Below are positions 11,713-26,049 of a stretch of 64,000 bases of DNA, in pieces (position 1 is the stretch's first letter; every line of letters begins with the position of its first letter). Location of the stretch: NCBI GenBank assembly GCA_022432975.1, contig CM039505.1:50923500-50987499 (forward strand), written 5' to 3'. The DNA comes from Begonia masoniana. Its lineage: Eukaryota; Streptophyta; Magnoliopsida; Cucurbitales; Begoniaceae. The notes under the pieces are model-generated. The model saw only the letters and a program-made list of their open reading frames with translations. It had not been told where the DNA came from and did no database searches. A program made the position numbers and the translations under genes.

Positions 11713-13180
11713 AATTGAACAACAAATTACCGCGTCATTTTATTAGACTTTTTCTTTTTGACTTTTTTTTATTTATTTCTCCTTTAATTTAATAAATATT
11801 ATTATTTCTTATTTAATTATTTCGTATTTAATTCAAATAAATACTTCAATAAATATTTTCCCATGAATTTCTTTGAAATTTCATTGTTCACACATTTTAG
11901 ATGCTAGAAAAATTATTTTTTTCTATACGTATTTGTTGAAAAATTCCAAGATCACCTAACATTGGTATTAGAGCTCATATTTACAACAAATTTCAGTCCA
12001 CCGGGAGAAACTGGGTTGTCATCTCTCCAAACCAAAACCAGATGTGTGAAGTGAGAGATTGTTGGAATATTTCACATCGGTTGTAGAAGAAGTTGATGAT
12101 CAATTTATAAGTGTGAGGGAAAACCTCATATCTTGAGTTAACTTTTGAGATTGAGAAGACCCAAAATCACCTAACAGTATTTTCAAGTAGGAGCGATGGG
12201 AATCAACGTGAATTCTATCTGATAATTTTATTTCGATTTTGCTCAGTCAAATAATACATAAAAATTGATTACAAATTTTAATTTAATCAGAATTTTTCTA
12301 TTCAGTTTAAAGTGTTGGTCGCAACTTAAGTTAAAAATTTTGAAAATCAATCCAAAAATGTTCTTAACCAAATTAAACGCCACCAAATTTAGACTCTAAT
12401 GATATACATTCATTAGTAATAGATGAGTAAAGTTTAACTTAAACTCTTAATTTTAAAGTTTCCTTCTATTTAAACCCTCTTTTTTTTTTTAAATGATTTT
12501 CTAATTTCACCGTCCGCTCAATTTAAATTTTGAATTTGTTTTAGCAAAATGAAACACTTCTTTCAAAAATCGATTTCAACCAACCAACCAATATTAATTT
12601 TTATATTTTTAATTATAACTTCAAAATTACAAAAAACCAAACCAGACCGACAAAAACCGGTCCAAATCTATTAAAACTGACCTAAAATCTAGTCCAAACC
12701 CCAAAAAAAAAAAAAAAATCTAAAACAAAAACAGAACCAAATCAAGCAAAGTCAAAAAAATTAATTATGTTTAAGATTAGTTTCCAAAAACAATGTCTAA
12801 TTTGTTCATGGTGCAAAGTTTAAATTGAACAAACCTAAAGTTCAGAATTTAATAGAATGTACCCATTATCTTTTACACGCTTGACTTCTGATATTTTGTT
12901 GTGACCTCGAGAGATACCATATTACACCAAAAAATCAAAAAATTGAGTTAATTGTTATTTTTTCATTAATCCACAATCTAATGATTTTCAAATGTAATAA
13001 TAATAATTTTTTTTCACAGAAAAATAAAACTAGTGGCATATCTGCTCACAAGAAATGAATCACACATTATTTTTCAAATAAAAAACAAAAAAAAAAATCA
13101 ACTTTACAAAACCCTTCAACATTAAAAAACTCATTATTGCATGAAACAAACTCACTTGATGAAGGAAGAAGGAAGGGAGT
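11713..13180. other. AT-rich intergenic DNA with a TRIM remnant
   Basis: No gene recognised. Apart from the TRIM at 11946-12176, it holds only A/T-rich sequence with poly-A and poly-T runs (for example near 12480 and 12705). Confidence 0.5.
11946..12176 (+). mobile_element. TRIM retrotransposon remnant
   Basis: A tRNA-iMet-like primer site ttggtattagagc (11962-11974) follows an LTR end 'atcacctaaca' (11951-11961). About 85 bp further on is a purine-rich tract and a compact LTR, 12060-12176 (117 bp), which starts TGTTGGAATATTTCACATCG and ends 'atcacctaaca'. This LTR-PBS-short interior-PPT-LTR order, with no ORF, is that of a TRIM. Only the last about 16 bp of the 5' LTR remain recognisable. 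Confidence 0.6.
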
Positions 13181-13249
13181 TTTCTTAGCAGTGTCAGCTA
13201 TGGAGGCTGTGTTCAGATGCTGGTCTGAAAGGCGCTTCAATTGACTAAA

Positions 13250-16200
13250 TTAATATCCAACCATGTATTTGGTCTGTGAGTTCCAAAATTCCTTCGATTG
13301 CTTAACCATTTTCGCGCGTTCTTCGGTCAGCCTCTCCTTCCAATACTCCTTCAATCTGCATCAATTAGTGGACTTAGATAAAAACAACCCAAGATAACCG
13401 CATAAAGACATAAAGACGAGTCGGTTTCACTTTCGACGAAAATTGAACTCGTTTAGTATCGAAATTTCCATCTTTGAAATCGGACCGACCAACTAAAAGT
13501 AAAACAAATATGATGATAACAGTTTCGGTTTCGAGTAGAAAGGTTGTAGAAGTTGTCGAATTTCAAACCTTTTTTTCAGTAACAGGTCCAGTTCTCCCAT
13601 GCGTACAGCTTTTGGATATACGCCAGCCTGCATTTGAAAGGATAAAAAATTCATCTCAGACAAAGCTCAAATTTTCATTTCTCCATGAATGTAATTTCTG
13701 AGGGCCAACACCCTCTACTATGGAGGGTTCTGCCCCGATCGGGATTGGTCGATAATTGTAGACGACTACTGAAAATAGCTGAACTGAACAAAGTAAATCG
13801 CATCTACCAAAAAGATTTAACCAGGTGGGACTTCAAAATAACTATGATTTTTTTTAGTATTAGCATAACTAAGACCTGTCCTAGCAAAATGGTCATTTGC
13901 ATTCTTGTATTTGTCTAATAATTCTATGCCCATCCTTAAAATTTTCAATTACTTGCAAAAATATTCCGTTATTGAAGAAAAATCAATATCTTCTATCGCC
14001 GAATCAGGATAAATTAGGACAGAAACAAAGCATTAGGTAGAACTCTTCTTTGGTGTTGAGGTAATAGCTTCAAAACCAATAAAATTGCTTAATTACTTCA
14101 AGTACAGTTTGCAAACCTCTCTGCAAATTGGACATCTTGATTCCGCATTGACAGCCTTGAGTCCTTCGCAGATCATCACGGAGGCAGCTGAGCAAGCACA
14201 CGACTTGCAAAAAAGGTGGCCACAACTCAATGCATATGGGTTGAAAAGTGTATCCTGTGATATCTCATCATCAAAACATAACACAGACTAATCACAAATA
14301 GAACATGTTAAATCAGATGAAAATGAATTAACACCTTACCAGGCAAATAGCACAGTTCAGATCATATTCCAGCTTAATTGAATCTGGAAGCATCAATGTC
14401 AATGTAGGAGGTCTTTCGTTGTCATCGAAAGAAAAATGGGTTGAAAAATCGCTTGGACCTTCACCATCTGATCCAGTAAAATTCAAACAAAAAGCACCCA
14501 ATTCTATGAGCCAAGGGGATCGCAGAAGCTCTATATGTTCAGCTCTCAATTTGGATTTAAAAATCTCCCCACTTGCAGAGCTATGCACCTGTTGGGGAAA
14601 ATTAAAACAATAATTAACATAATGTTACTGAAGAGCAACCAGTACAGGAAACTATCATTAATGATAATTCGGTAGCTTGCCTTGTCATATTTCTTCAGAA
14701 TTTTTCTCATAGCAATAGCATTCATAGTAACATATTCCATCAACATCTGACCTTCTTCAAACATAGCTTCTTGATCATTTTTGAAGCACCGGGACAAGCG
14801 CAGTGTATATCTCTGCATTCCACTGGCAACATGAAGATGAAGAAGCTGTCTGACCCTTGAACTAAAGCATCCTGCAACATCTGAGGCTTCCCTCATCAAC
14901 TCCGAGAAGAACAGCTGATCGCACACTACAAAATACCCAGTCCAATTATTATTCTGCAAATTCAAGATCAATATCCCAAATTTTTGCTTCCTAACGAAAA
15001 TCAATCCCACTCTCCAGCCGTTCTGTTAATGTGCTGAAGTAATAGATGTGAAACTTTCAGAGTATGTAATTCGACATTTATGGCCGGATTGATATTAGAT
15101 TGCAGATGTTAGATTGAAGAAAGCTATTTGTAGATAAAGAAGAAGAGGTGATAATGAGTTAGAAGCCATTGATAGATGTTTTCCCAAAGCAGGCTCTAAT
15201 GCCATGAAAGAATAATAAATTGGATCAGCCATAAAGACAGTAAACAACGAATTCAACAAAGTTCAACAAGTAATTGAAATTTCCATTTACAAGTGTAGTT
15301 CAATATCGACAGATAGCAGAATAAAAGATGGATGAAAGATCAAAATCTTTATTCAACAGAATTTATGCATGTAATTATGACTAGAACTGGAAATGTTACA
15401 TGGCAAATGTTTTGGCTCTTTCAATATCTGTAGGTTGACTGTTGGCAGCTGTATCTTCAAAAAGTACTATTTATACAATCTAAAGCTCACTGGAAGTAAA
15501 ATAAGTAACTGTTAAAAAAAATTACCACCAGAATGACCAGCTTCATCTAACAACCAACTGTGGGGACCCGTGCATTTAATGGAGACTTATGAAAGTCTCC
15601 ATTGGCGGAAAGGAAAAAAGGAAACATACAAATTCCTTAAAATATTTTAAGGAACGTGTCTCCCTCCATTCCTCTATAAATAGAGGTTTGAGGAGATCGT
15701 ACAGAGCATGCAGAAAAATGTGATCCTATGTGGATTTGAAGAGAAGAGACGAAGGTCTTTTATTGAGAAGAGGGAGAGAAATAGTGAGGTGATAATTTTT
15801 GGAGGGAGAGAAAAGAAAGAGTGTAGGAAAAATATGTGTGATACTTTTGAATATAGTAAGAATGGTGATTTCTCTTAGTGAATATTTTATAGGATATTTG
15901 ATATCTAGAAAAATATTGTAAATCCTATTTTTCATAGTGAGATCTTTCTGGACTCGGTTCCTGTGGTTTTTTCCTGATTTGAATTTCTACGTAAAATTCT
16001 CGGTGTGCATTTTGACTTTTATTTCTCTTACTTCTTGGTCGTTATAATTTTACGGCAGTGGAGACTATTCCTAGTATTTTTCGGATCGCATCTGCTATCG
16101 TTTCTCGTGCTGCTTGGTTAGTAGTCTAATTGTACTGTGTAAGTAAGTTCTGTCTAGGAGACTGGAATTTAAGTGGACCGTTTGTGACCCTCCAGTCTTT

Positions 16201-16729
16201 CTTGGGAACTTACTTGGAAAGGTAATTCTGTCTAAGGAGATTGCCAAGAGCATTATTTCTTGAGAATTATCTTGATAAGTAATTTCTACGTTTTACAGCG
16301 GTGATATTATTATCATCGTTCCCGCAGAAGTTTCTGTTGTTTTTTCTAACACTAGCTCTTAATAAAAAAGAATTCCCAGAATCCAATCTCTTCATTCGTT
16401 GATTCAACAATTACAACAATGTAAAGCACTTGCTAGTTTTCACCATTTTCATCGTTAATAATGAGTGGCTTGGAATTAAGCGAAAAAAGAAAATTCACAA
16501 TCTGTGACCAGAAACGACAATTTGCAAAACGCCAAGATGAAACGAGAGAATAAAACTCACGAGGACAAGATTCGCATTGACATTCAGCTTCGCAGGAACT
16601 ATGCATTTTGCAAATACGGCAGCTCTTGAGCACTTTCTTGAGCCGCTTATATTCCACGTGCGAGCATTTTTGCAAGAACCATCCTTGATCTCCACGCAGA
16701 TACTCCGCGAAAGTCTCTCCGAATTTCAT
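13250..16729 (-). CDS. SPX-RING E3 ubiquitin ligase, NLA/BAH1-like
   Basis: RING-type ligase of the NLA/BAH1 family. Arabidopsis NLA ubiquitinates phosphate and nitrate transporters, with the SPX domain sensing inositol pyrophosphates. Six coding exons on the minus strand (16729-16561, 14925-14681, 14588-14340, 14254-14117, 13627-13569, 13355-13250) join to 321 residues, the usual size. The SPX N-terminus starts MKFGETFAEYL and has the Lys-rich helix HVEYKRLKKVLKSC. The C3HC4 RING, about residues 213-265, reads CAICL...CGHLFCKSC...CPICRE, followed by a basic helix (KEYWKERLTEERAKMV). Intron 2 starts GC, not GT (GACAAG/GCAAGC at 14679-14684), and ends AG. Intron 1 (1635 bp) holds an LTR-like insertion. 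The reading frame is intact. Confidence 0.88.
15559..16351 (+). mobile_element. LTR-like insertion in intron 1 of the SPX-RING gene
   Basis: The segment starts TGTGGGGACCCGTG and ends near 'tttctaaca'. It contains a promoter-like TATA context, cctctataaatagagg (15671-15686), and, further on, a block typical of copia LTR 3' parts ('gtggttttttcctgatttg', then 'acgtaaaattctcggtg'). It has no ORF. I found no target duplication, so the ends are approximate and a solo LTR is the best reading. It lies antisense to the host gene. Confidence 0.45.
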
Positions 16730-17199
16730 ATTTCTCCCTTCCAAAAAAACCCTAAACCCCAGCAAAAAACCAAATACAAAATACAAAATCACGCGAGGAA
16801 CGAAAGGAAAAAAAAAAAATCTGATCACACCTATAAAACCAGCCACCAATTTAACAGCTCCAATTTTACGAATTCAGTGATCGAAGGGAGAAACAAAAAA
16901 TTAAAAATAAAAATAAAAATCCAACTCTCAGTCCAGATAAGCAATACCAGGTGGCCGGATTTTCAGATCCGCCTTAGAAACTTTACCCTTTATGCCTTGT
17001 TTTCTCGGCAATCGTAACAACTAAGAAAAATGAGAATCTGCCAGAAATAGAAGAAAAGGAAAAGGATTTGAAGAAAGCGAATATGGAAGTCAGAGAATCC
17101 AGACCTCCAAAATCGCAACCAGAGTGCGCTATTATTATATCACCCGCTTCCGCGCTTCGATCGGCGTTGTGATCGGCAGTTTTAAGCTTCAACGACGTG

Positions 17200-18795
17200 T
17201 GGCTGCATGAGAGATACTCACACCATAATAGGGACTTTTATTTATTTCAGGGTAAAATAATTTGCCAATTAGTTCTTATAATTTTACTTTTTTCATTAAA
17301 ACCCTTATAATTTTATTTTGTTTAAAAACGGTCATTTTACTTTTTTTAATTAAACTAATATTACGTTTACTTTCTAATTTACACTCAGTCTTGGCAAATA
17401 GGTGCAATTATTGTCGAGGGTGTGAATCAGAGAATAGGATTAACATTTTCACGAAAGTTTTATGAATAAAATTATAATAAATCGTACAAATATCGAGAAA
17501 TTACGAAATTTTACAGACTATGTTCTCATGATATGTCGTTTGTGTGGTAAAAATTTCAAACTAATCTAATATTATTTCATATGTTTTTTAGATCAGGCGC
17601 CTATTCTTCGAGAGCATACGTCCATTCCCACATCTCTTATGGAATAGGCGCATGTTCTTAGAAAGCAGACACTCGATTAAATAGAGATGTGAAGAACCAT
17701 GTACAAATTTGAGGCCGGATAATCTTCCAGACTGGTAGCCCATCAAAAATTAATTTGTTAACAAATTAGTTACATTATTTTCTCTCTCCTCATTTGCATC
17801 TCTCTCTCTCTGAGAGAGAGAGAGAGAGAGCCTTTGCCACTTTGAAACGCTTAATTGAGCTGAGAACAAGCAATGGATATGAAGCAAACTGGGGGACATG
17901 AGAGCTTTCTGACTTTCTCGTAGAAAACCCAAAATTTTGAGCTTTCTGTAAAATAAAATAGATTCAGAGAGAGAAAGAGGAAAGAGGGAGTGAGAGAAAA
18001 TAAAAAACTTAATGTATTTTTTTATTAAATTTAATGATAAAATTAAAATTATAATGAATAAATTGAAACTAACCTCAAAAGTGTAAGATCTTCATCTAAT
18101 GGCATATTTTGCCTTTAAATTATGTGGTTTTTACTTTTTAGGCTTCAATTCTAAAAAAAAAAAAAAAACAAAAGGAATACGTTGAGTTTGCAAACTTATA
18201 TTCATCTATACAAAAATTGTGGTGACTCATCACTAAGAAGTCGGTCAGACTCAGAGCCACTACCACTATGTGACCATAATCCCGCATTAAATTTTTGTGA
18301 TCATGAGATTCTCTATGAAAAAAAAAAAAAAAAAAAAAAAAAAAATGAAAGGGATTTTACGTAGAAGAGAAGATAAGATAAGACGAAGGCAAGAGAGCTT
18401 TTCAAATGAGCGTGGACAAGTGTTCCACCATCTTTATTTTCCTCACCACCAACCTTAATTGTTTTCCCGATTGCCCCTCATTGGTTTCTAACTATTGGTT
18501 TTTGTTTGTACACATTAGTTTGGTTTTTTCCCACAATTTAATTCAATATAAACCCTGTCGATTTGAGTTTTCTGTTTCTCCAAATCTCCTTACCAACCAA
18601 ATAACTAATAAATTCTTAGGGTTCGAACAAAACTTCCCGCTTGCAAACGTCTTTTAATTTCCCACTTCACCCGTTTCTGAGCATAATAATTTAAAATCGT
18701 AACACCGAAAAGCTCCGGTGGTTACAATCTGCTCGTCTTTTTCTTTGATAATCCACTTCATATTATATGACTTTTTTCTTCTATGTCACAGCAAA
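17200..18795. other. Intergenic DNA, simple repeats and small hairpin
   Basis: No credible gene. It contains a perfect 10-bp inverted repeat (GCGCCTATTC 17597-17606 / GAATAGGCGC 17642-17651), a (TC)n tract running directly into (GA)n (about 17799-17830), and a 28-base A run (18318-18345). Confidence 0.5.
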
Positions 18796-19045
18796 TGTTA
18801 CGACCCGAAAACCGACAACCCGATCGGGGTCCGGGATCGAGCCGTCCCTCCGGGACAGTTGCAGAAAACCGGTCACATATTTTTTCTTTTTAAAACTTTA
18901 TACTTTTAAAACCATTAACAGAGAGTATAAACTTCTCTGGAAGTGAAGATGGAAAACACTTTAAGCTGGATGTGAATTAATGGATACTGAGAATAAACAA
19001 AAAGTGAACAGTGACCGGATGACTAAACAGTGTGAACAGTGACCG
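18796..19045 (+). mobile_element. Possible Ty3/gypsy LTR start, cut by the assembly gap
   Basis: The sequence begins TGTTACGACCCGAAAACC, a form common at the left end of plant gypsy LTRs, and continues GC-rich to the N run. The other end cannot be seen. Confidence 0.3.
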
Positions 19046-19145
19046 NNNNNNNNNNNNNNNNNNNNNNNNNNNNNNNNNNNNNNNNNNNNNNNNNNNNNNN
19101 NNNNNNNNNNNNNNNNNNNNNNNNNNNNNNNNNNNNNNNNNNNNN
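19046..19145. other. Assembly gap (100 N)
   Basis: A run of exactly 100 N, the usual filler for a gap of unknown size. The sequence just before it repeats 'gaacagtgaccg' (19003-19016 and 19033-19045), so a collapsed repeat may be the cause. Confidence 0.95.
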
Positions 19146-21230
19146 ACTATGAGTTTCTAGTGACACAAAGGTTTGGAATTGTCCTCTGGTTCGTTTTTTT
19201 AGCAAGAATGAGTTACTTGAAGTTTTCAAAAAGTAATCTTTAGTTTTTCTTGATTTAGTATTCTGTTGTTTTATTACGTATCTCTGTCAAGTAACGATTA
19301 AGTTTTGTTTTGCTCTCGTATCGCCAATGATGATATCTGTCGTAAATGTTCGTAATTCAAATTCTATCGGAATATGCTTCGAAAAGGCCATCGGAAGATG
19401 TTAAATTTAAAGTCTATATCAGTAGATGCTTTAAAGGAGTTACGTGAGTAGCACGTGTCGTCAGATTTACCATGCCATCGGAAGAGGGAAAACCCGTTTG
19501 TCGTGAGCGAATTCGTAAGGTCGGGAGTCATATTGTGTGTTATCGGACGTGTGTTTTGTCTATCAAAAAAAAACAAAAGAAAACAAAAGGAAAAAACAAA
19601 TTTGAACTCCAATCTCGAGCATTACGATATATCTTTTTCGTTTTCGATTAGTTGCACTAACCCACAAAAATTTACAATTTGGTTTATTATTTTTGTCACA
19701 TTACAAGTTTTCTGATCCGTTTTAAACAGAATCCGAGTTTCCAATTGGGCCGGCTCGAGGCCTACTTTTCCGGAAGTTTCTCCGATCATTTGTACAACAC
19801 AGGAAACTTAAGGGAGAGAAGGGGGGGAATGTCTGTCTGATCACACCAAAAGGCAAAGCAGCCTTAGAAGAGGTGAAACTTCAATCATGTTGAGCATGTT
19901 TGTTTTTGAGGCAACAATGTTCACACTTCAAAAAATTAAAATATTAATAATAATAATAATAATAATTAAAATATAAAATCATAGATCTTGAAATTTTAAT
20001 TCATGGATTATTCCACAAACATTTATTTGTGTAGGTGTGAATGCAACTCACGATCTTAGAACATTTTACTTGTGTGTTTTGTTGCAACATTGACAACTGG
20101 TGTTGGAATACTCCACTCTGTATGTTTTTTGTTTTTTTTGTTTTTTTTAATTTTTATTATCTAAATCTTCTTCCTCCTTATTTGAAAATTCTTCAATTGC
20201 CCGTAAGGGTAGATATAATTGAATAATTATACGATAGGCTGATATATCAAATAATAATTGTATATTTTTACTGTCGTTAAAGTCAATTTTAATTGAGTAA
20301 TCAAATGAAAAATGGAGTTTAAAATTGAATTTAAGTATGAAGTCTCGTTTTGTAGAAACGAGTAGTTAGGTTTAATTTTGATAAAAGAACGAAATTAAAC
20401 TCGACTCGGTTAATAAACACGTGTTTATGTTCAATATTGTCGGAGTTGGTTGTTTCTATTATCTAAATCTACCATATGCTTGGAGAACACAAAGATTACG
20501 ATTTTCTCCGAGGAAAGTCGGTCTTACCTGGAAGATCACAACTACCAATTCTTGAATTCAGATATAAGCTAATTTCGAACGTGATTTTATGAATTCATAT
20601 ATGTTATGCAAATTATTTTATTTTGATGAATATAACAAAAAATTACAATTTTGAGTTTATGGATAGTAAAATTTTTTTAGAAAATCAAACCTCCACCTTG
20701 TAACCATCATCAAATTGGATCTTAATGTCCATTTATTCATTAAATTCAATACATGTATAACAAGTTTTCTATTTAATCAAAGTGTTTTTATCCTATTTCC
20801 AACTCTTCCAACGAGTTTTAATCTTGTTTTTCAAACTATATTGTCTTTCTCTCTTATGATTGTGAACTTTATTGATAGATCAACAGAGTTTAAAATCGAA
20901 TTAGAAATCACCTTATGAATTAAAAATCAAGTAAACACACATGATTCAATGAAAAATGTAGTATACACAAACTGAGTTTTATAGATAAATTTACAGTAAA
21001 ATCTAAATTATTGATTACCGAAAGTTAAATAACTTAATCAATAATTTTCTCATTCAACTGAAGATAATAAACTTTCTAAGCAATAAATGATGGGTCCAAC
21101 TTATACTCTGGACTATAAATCGCGAAACAACGATAAACGTGTAACCGAAAATTCAATCAAACGATGAGAATTTCGGACAAATCAATCCAAATAGTAGACA
21201 AAAATACACAAATTTTCTACAACATAGCTT
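19146..21230. other. Intergenic DNA, no gene seen
   Basis: AT-rich sequence without convincing coding potential. Around 19364-19490 it carries degraded 'catcggaagatg' and 'cacgtgt' motifs like those inside the Sirevirus at 45.3 kb. A short (AAT)n tract lies at about 19945-19970. Confidence 0.45.
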
Positions 21231-21432
21231 AAATCACAAAAAAAATAAAAAGAGAAAATTATGAAGATGATGATTCACTTGCCTCCCTCCATGTTTATTA
21301 TCCCCGGCATAAACAAAATCAAAACAGATAGAAATAAACATGAACAAAAAATGGTGAAAATTGTGAAAGTGAAATTTGCCAAACCCCCTTTTCTTTCTGT
21401 ATAACGTAGGTTCAGAGTAAAACTTCAAGCGA

Positions 21433-23101
<1,669 letters not shown>

Positions 23102-23895
23102 TTTTAATTCCCTGCAGCTGAAAAGCAGAACAGAATCACCTTAATTCTCATCTTTCATTAAAGGAATAACCAAATCGATTCTCATCTTTCATCAAAGGAA
23201 TAATCACATCACGAAACAAATTTACATCTCGCTATCAATGGAATTTTACCTTCTGATTCAAATGCAAAAGGTTTTTTTTTATCTAGCTTCTATGTACCTA
23301 TGACGAAAATCAGTTTTTCTTATCATAGAAAGCAATGCAGGAACTAAACATTGGACGATCCGATCAGCCAGATCGTCTCCCTAACAACAATGAACAACAA
23401 TTTTCAAATGCACTAAATTGACCAGTTTCATTTAATCCATTGTATCGAATCTGACGGAATCAACATAAATCAATTACGATCAGCAAGGACCATAAGAATA
23501 AAAAAATTAATCGGAATTCACACAAATTCTCGGTAAAGTGAATTGAACCCACACGTTATTCACGTTAACAATATTCACAAGCTAACCAAACACAGATTAA
23601 GAAACAAAAAAGAGCCATGCAATTATTCGATAAAGTTAGCGGAGTAATGAAGCGCGAATCAGGATTCAGAGAACAGATCAATCGAATTCCCGCATCAAAT
23701 GGAAAACTAATTTTCTCTTGAGCATTTAAATTTTTCATTTGATCAATGAATCACAAAAAAATCCTCGAATCGAAGAAAGACGGAAATGCAGATTCAAGAA
23801 AGACGTAAACAATACCTTCGCTAAGAAACTCCTCCCTCCCTCTCGCTCTCTCCCTCCCTCGTTCTGGTGTAGGAAAGGAACAGACTCGCGCTCTT
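23102..23895 (-). promoter_or_regulatory. Actin leader exon, leader intron and start of promoter
   Basis: The acceptor CTGCAG at 23112-23117 lies 10 bp upstream of the ATG. The matching donor is GAAG/GTATTG at about 23816. The leader exon is CT/GA-rich (about 23816-23895). Leader introns in plant actin genes are known to raise expression. The implied 0.7 kb intron is T-rich on the coding strand, as expected. Confidence 0.7.
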
Positions 23896-23999
23896 AGATT
23901 TAAAAAAAGGAGACGGTGGGAGGAGAAATTCAAGTAAATAAAGCTCAAATAATATCCTCCACAAATCCCGACCGTCCATTTAGAATCTCTGATCTACGG

Positions 24000-25670
24000 A
24001 CCCCATTAGGCCTCACTCTACGTTGGAAACAGCTGGCTTTTACTTTACTTCTTTTTTCACGTAATGACGGAAAACACCCTAGTAGTTCTCTTTATTTGCG
24101 AAACAATCTTCCCAATGGCAAAACTGGTAATCAGCAGCAATTTTAATTTTTTATTACAAAAATAATTAATTATTAAATATTTTTATTTAAAAAATTATAT
24201 TCTCCGCATCTCCGAAGGATAAATAAAGGGATCATAGGACTTTATGATCGAAGGAATGGAAGGGGTGATTGGTGTGTCAGTGGGTCGATGAGAGAACCTC
24301 AGTGGGTCGATGGGAGAACCCGTACGAAGGATCGACACCTCGCTGAATTCACATAAAAAATTGTCAACGTGAATACAAAGTCAATATTGAGCTACGTATA
24401 GAAACAAAACGAACCACTTCTATTCTCGGAGCTGAGGTATACGAAGAATGGCTATTTTGTTTCCTTCGTCCGGTAATCAGGACACCGTTTTTTTGTGTCG
24501 GAGACTCGGTTCGATTCTTGTACTCTAGCAAATTAATGAGCTACATTTTATATTTAATCTTGTAATTAATTATAATTATCTTTTAACAAGGCATTTTCAG
24601 AAAAGTCCTTTTTATAGATTAGAGACAAAATGTAAATTGAATAAAAAAGCGAGGGTATATTCGTCAAGTTGAATGATCGAAGGATAAAAAAGGCAATTAA
24701 ATTTCTTTTCTTTTACGGATTTTGTTTAGATGGTGGGGATTGGGTGGGAGTAATCATATACGGTACGGTGCAAAAGCAGTGGATCCAACTCACCATTCAG
24801 TTTCCAACTGTCCGGATATCATGTCGTGAGTGCCTCCTCAGATGCGGTAGTTTCCACGTACAACTGTCTCAACCAGCGGCTTCGTAGACGCAGAAATCGG
24901 AGTCTTCGTTGACCGTGGGAAATCGTCAAAGATCTAACGGCGGAGGAAGGATGTGGAGGTGGGAGTGAAAGTGGGACGCATGATGGGAGAGATTAGAAAC
25001 TTTGAAGAAGCCCACAACGTGGGTGATTGGTCTCCCACTTTAGAACTTTCTTTTTGAAGTTGATAAGAACATCAGCCACATGATTTGATCCTTTTTATTA
25101 TCACGTTATAAAGTTATGTACATGGAAACCACTTCTATGCCCATCCGACTTCGTCGTTTGGATCAACGTCGATACATCCTACCCAGTACCCAATTTTGAG
25201 CTATGTTTTTAATAATATGTTTAAGTTTTGGTTCGACCGTATTTTGAATCAGACGAACCTAATTCTAAAGAAATTGTCAACTCGATAACTTTAAATCTCG
25301 ATGTTCCATTTTCATTTGAATCTTTTTCATTTGATATACAATCTCGATTATTCATATAATGTTTGAACGTTCGATTTTTAAATAAGACAATAGTTATTTT
25401 TCATGGACTTTTTGTAGAGTTGGACTTTATATCTATTGGGCCTTAATTAGGATTGGGCCTTCTAAAAAATGACCTAAATCTTCATTTAGATTTTCATTAT
25501 TTTATTTTATTTTTATTTTTATGTCATTCTAGTTGTTACGAGCTCTCTCATTCTTTTTTACTACTTTAAAAAAAATAACAAGGCGAGTCTACCAAAATAA
25601 ATATATTTAATTTTTTGTGATTATAAAGTATATTATATTTGTTTTATTTCACTAATCAATTCGATTAAAC
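24000..25670. other. Intergenic region upstream of actin
   Basis: No gene recognised. It contains two 22-bp tandem units, cagtgggtcgatg.gagaacc (24278-24299, 24300-24321). The part nearest 23.9 kb should hold the actin promoter. Confidence 0.5.
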
Positions 25671-25673
25671 TCA

Positions 25674-25785
25674 TTCATAACCAATCCCGACCAAACTTGC
25701 ATGATCAAACAGTGAGTTCGGCATGACTCTTTTATTTTAATTTCGACGTTCTTGCATGTTCGCTTTCTAAATTTATCATAAATAA

Positions 25786-25826
<41 letters not shown>
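25674..25826 (+). repeat. Left copy of a repeat pair flanking the mobile block, plus (TA)n
   Basis: Positions 25674-25790 match 50149-50270 in the same orientation (shared: cataaccaat, gaccaaact/gaccgaact, gatcaaa, gagttcggc, ttattttaatttc, catgttcgctt, ctaaatttatcataaata). They are followed by (TA)n at 25791-25826. Confidence 0.65.
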
Positions 25827-25827
<1 letters not shown>

Positions 25828-25835
25828 CTCTCTTA

Positions 25836-25996
25836 TCTTGTGAATAAAATTCTACTTCATCTACTTCTCCTTTTGTTGTTTATCAATCCTTCCCTCTTTG
25901 GTATCAGAGCCATAAAAGTAATGGCAGACTAAAATTTAGTTGATTTATGGTTGGGTAAACGAAAGAGTTTTAAGAGTAATTTCTTTAATGTAAATT
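25836..25996 (+). mobile_element. Pararetrovirus leader fragment with tRNA-iMet primer site (+)
   Basis: TGGTATCAGAGCC (25899-25911) is a perfect initiator-Met primer site. The sequence after it (gtaaacgaaagag, aagagtaat, ttaatgtaa) is homologous to the sequence after the minus-strand primer site at 28158-28170. The bases before it (tcttgtgaataa, tctacttctcc) resemble the sequence before that site. This is therefore a short sense copy of the same viral leader, joined to an antisense piece at about 26.0 kb. Confidence 0.6.
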
Positions 25997-26049
25997 AGAA
26001 TATTTAATCAACAAATAAGATTTTCAAATTTATGCCAATACAAAGAGTT

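Noticed and set aside
14093..14284. Separate small RING-finger gene
   Set aside because: It is exon 4 of the SPX-RING ligase with intron sequence read through at both ends.
16577..17017. Plus-strand ORF of 146 codons over exon 1 of the ligase
   Set aside because: Antisense shadow of the SPX exon and its 5' leader.
25899..25911. tRNA gene suggested by the initiator-Met-like sequence
   Set aside because: Only the 12-13 bp complementary to the tRNA 3' end is present; it is a primer-binding site, as at 28158, 38991 and 11962.
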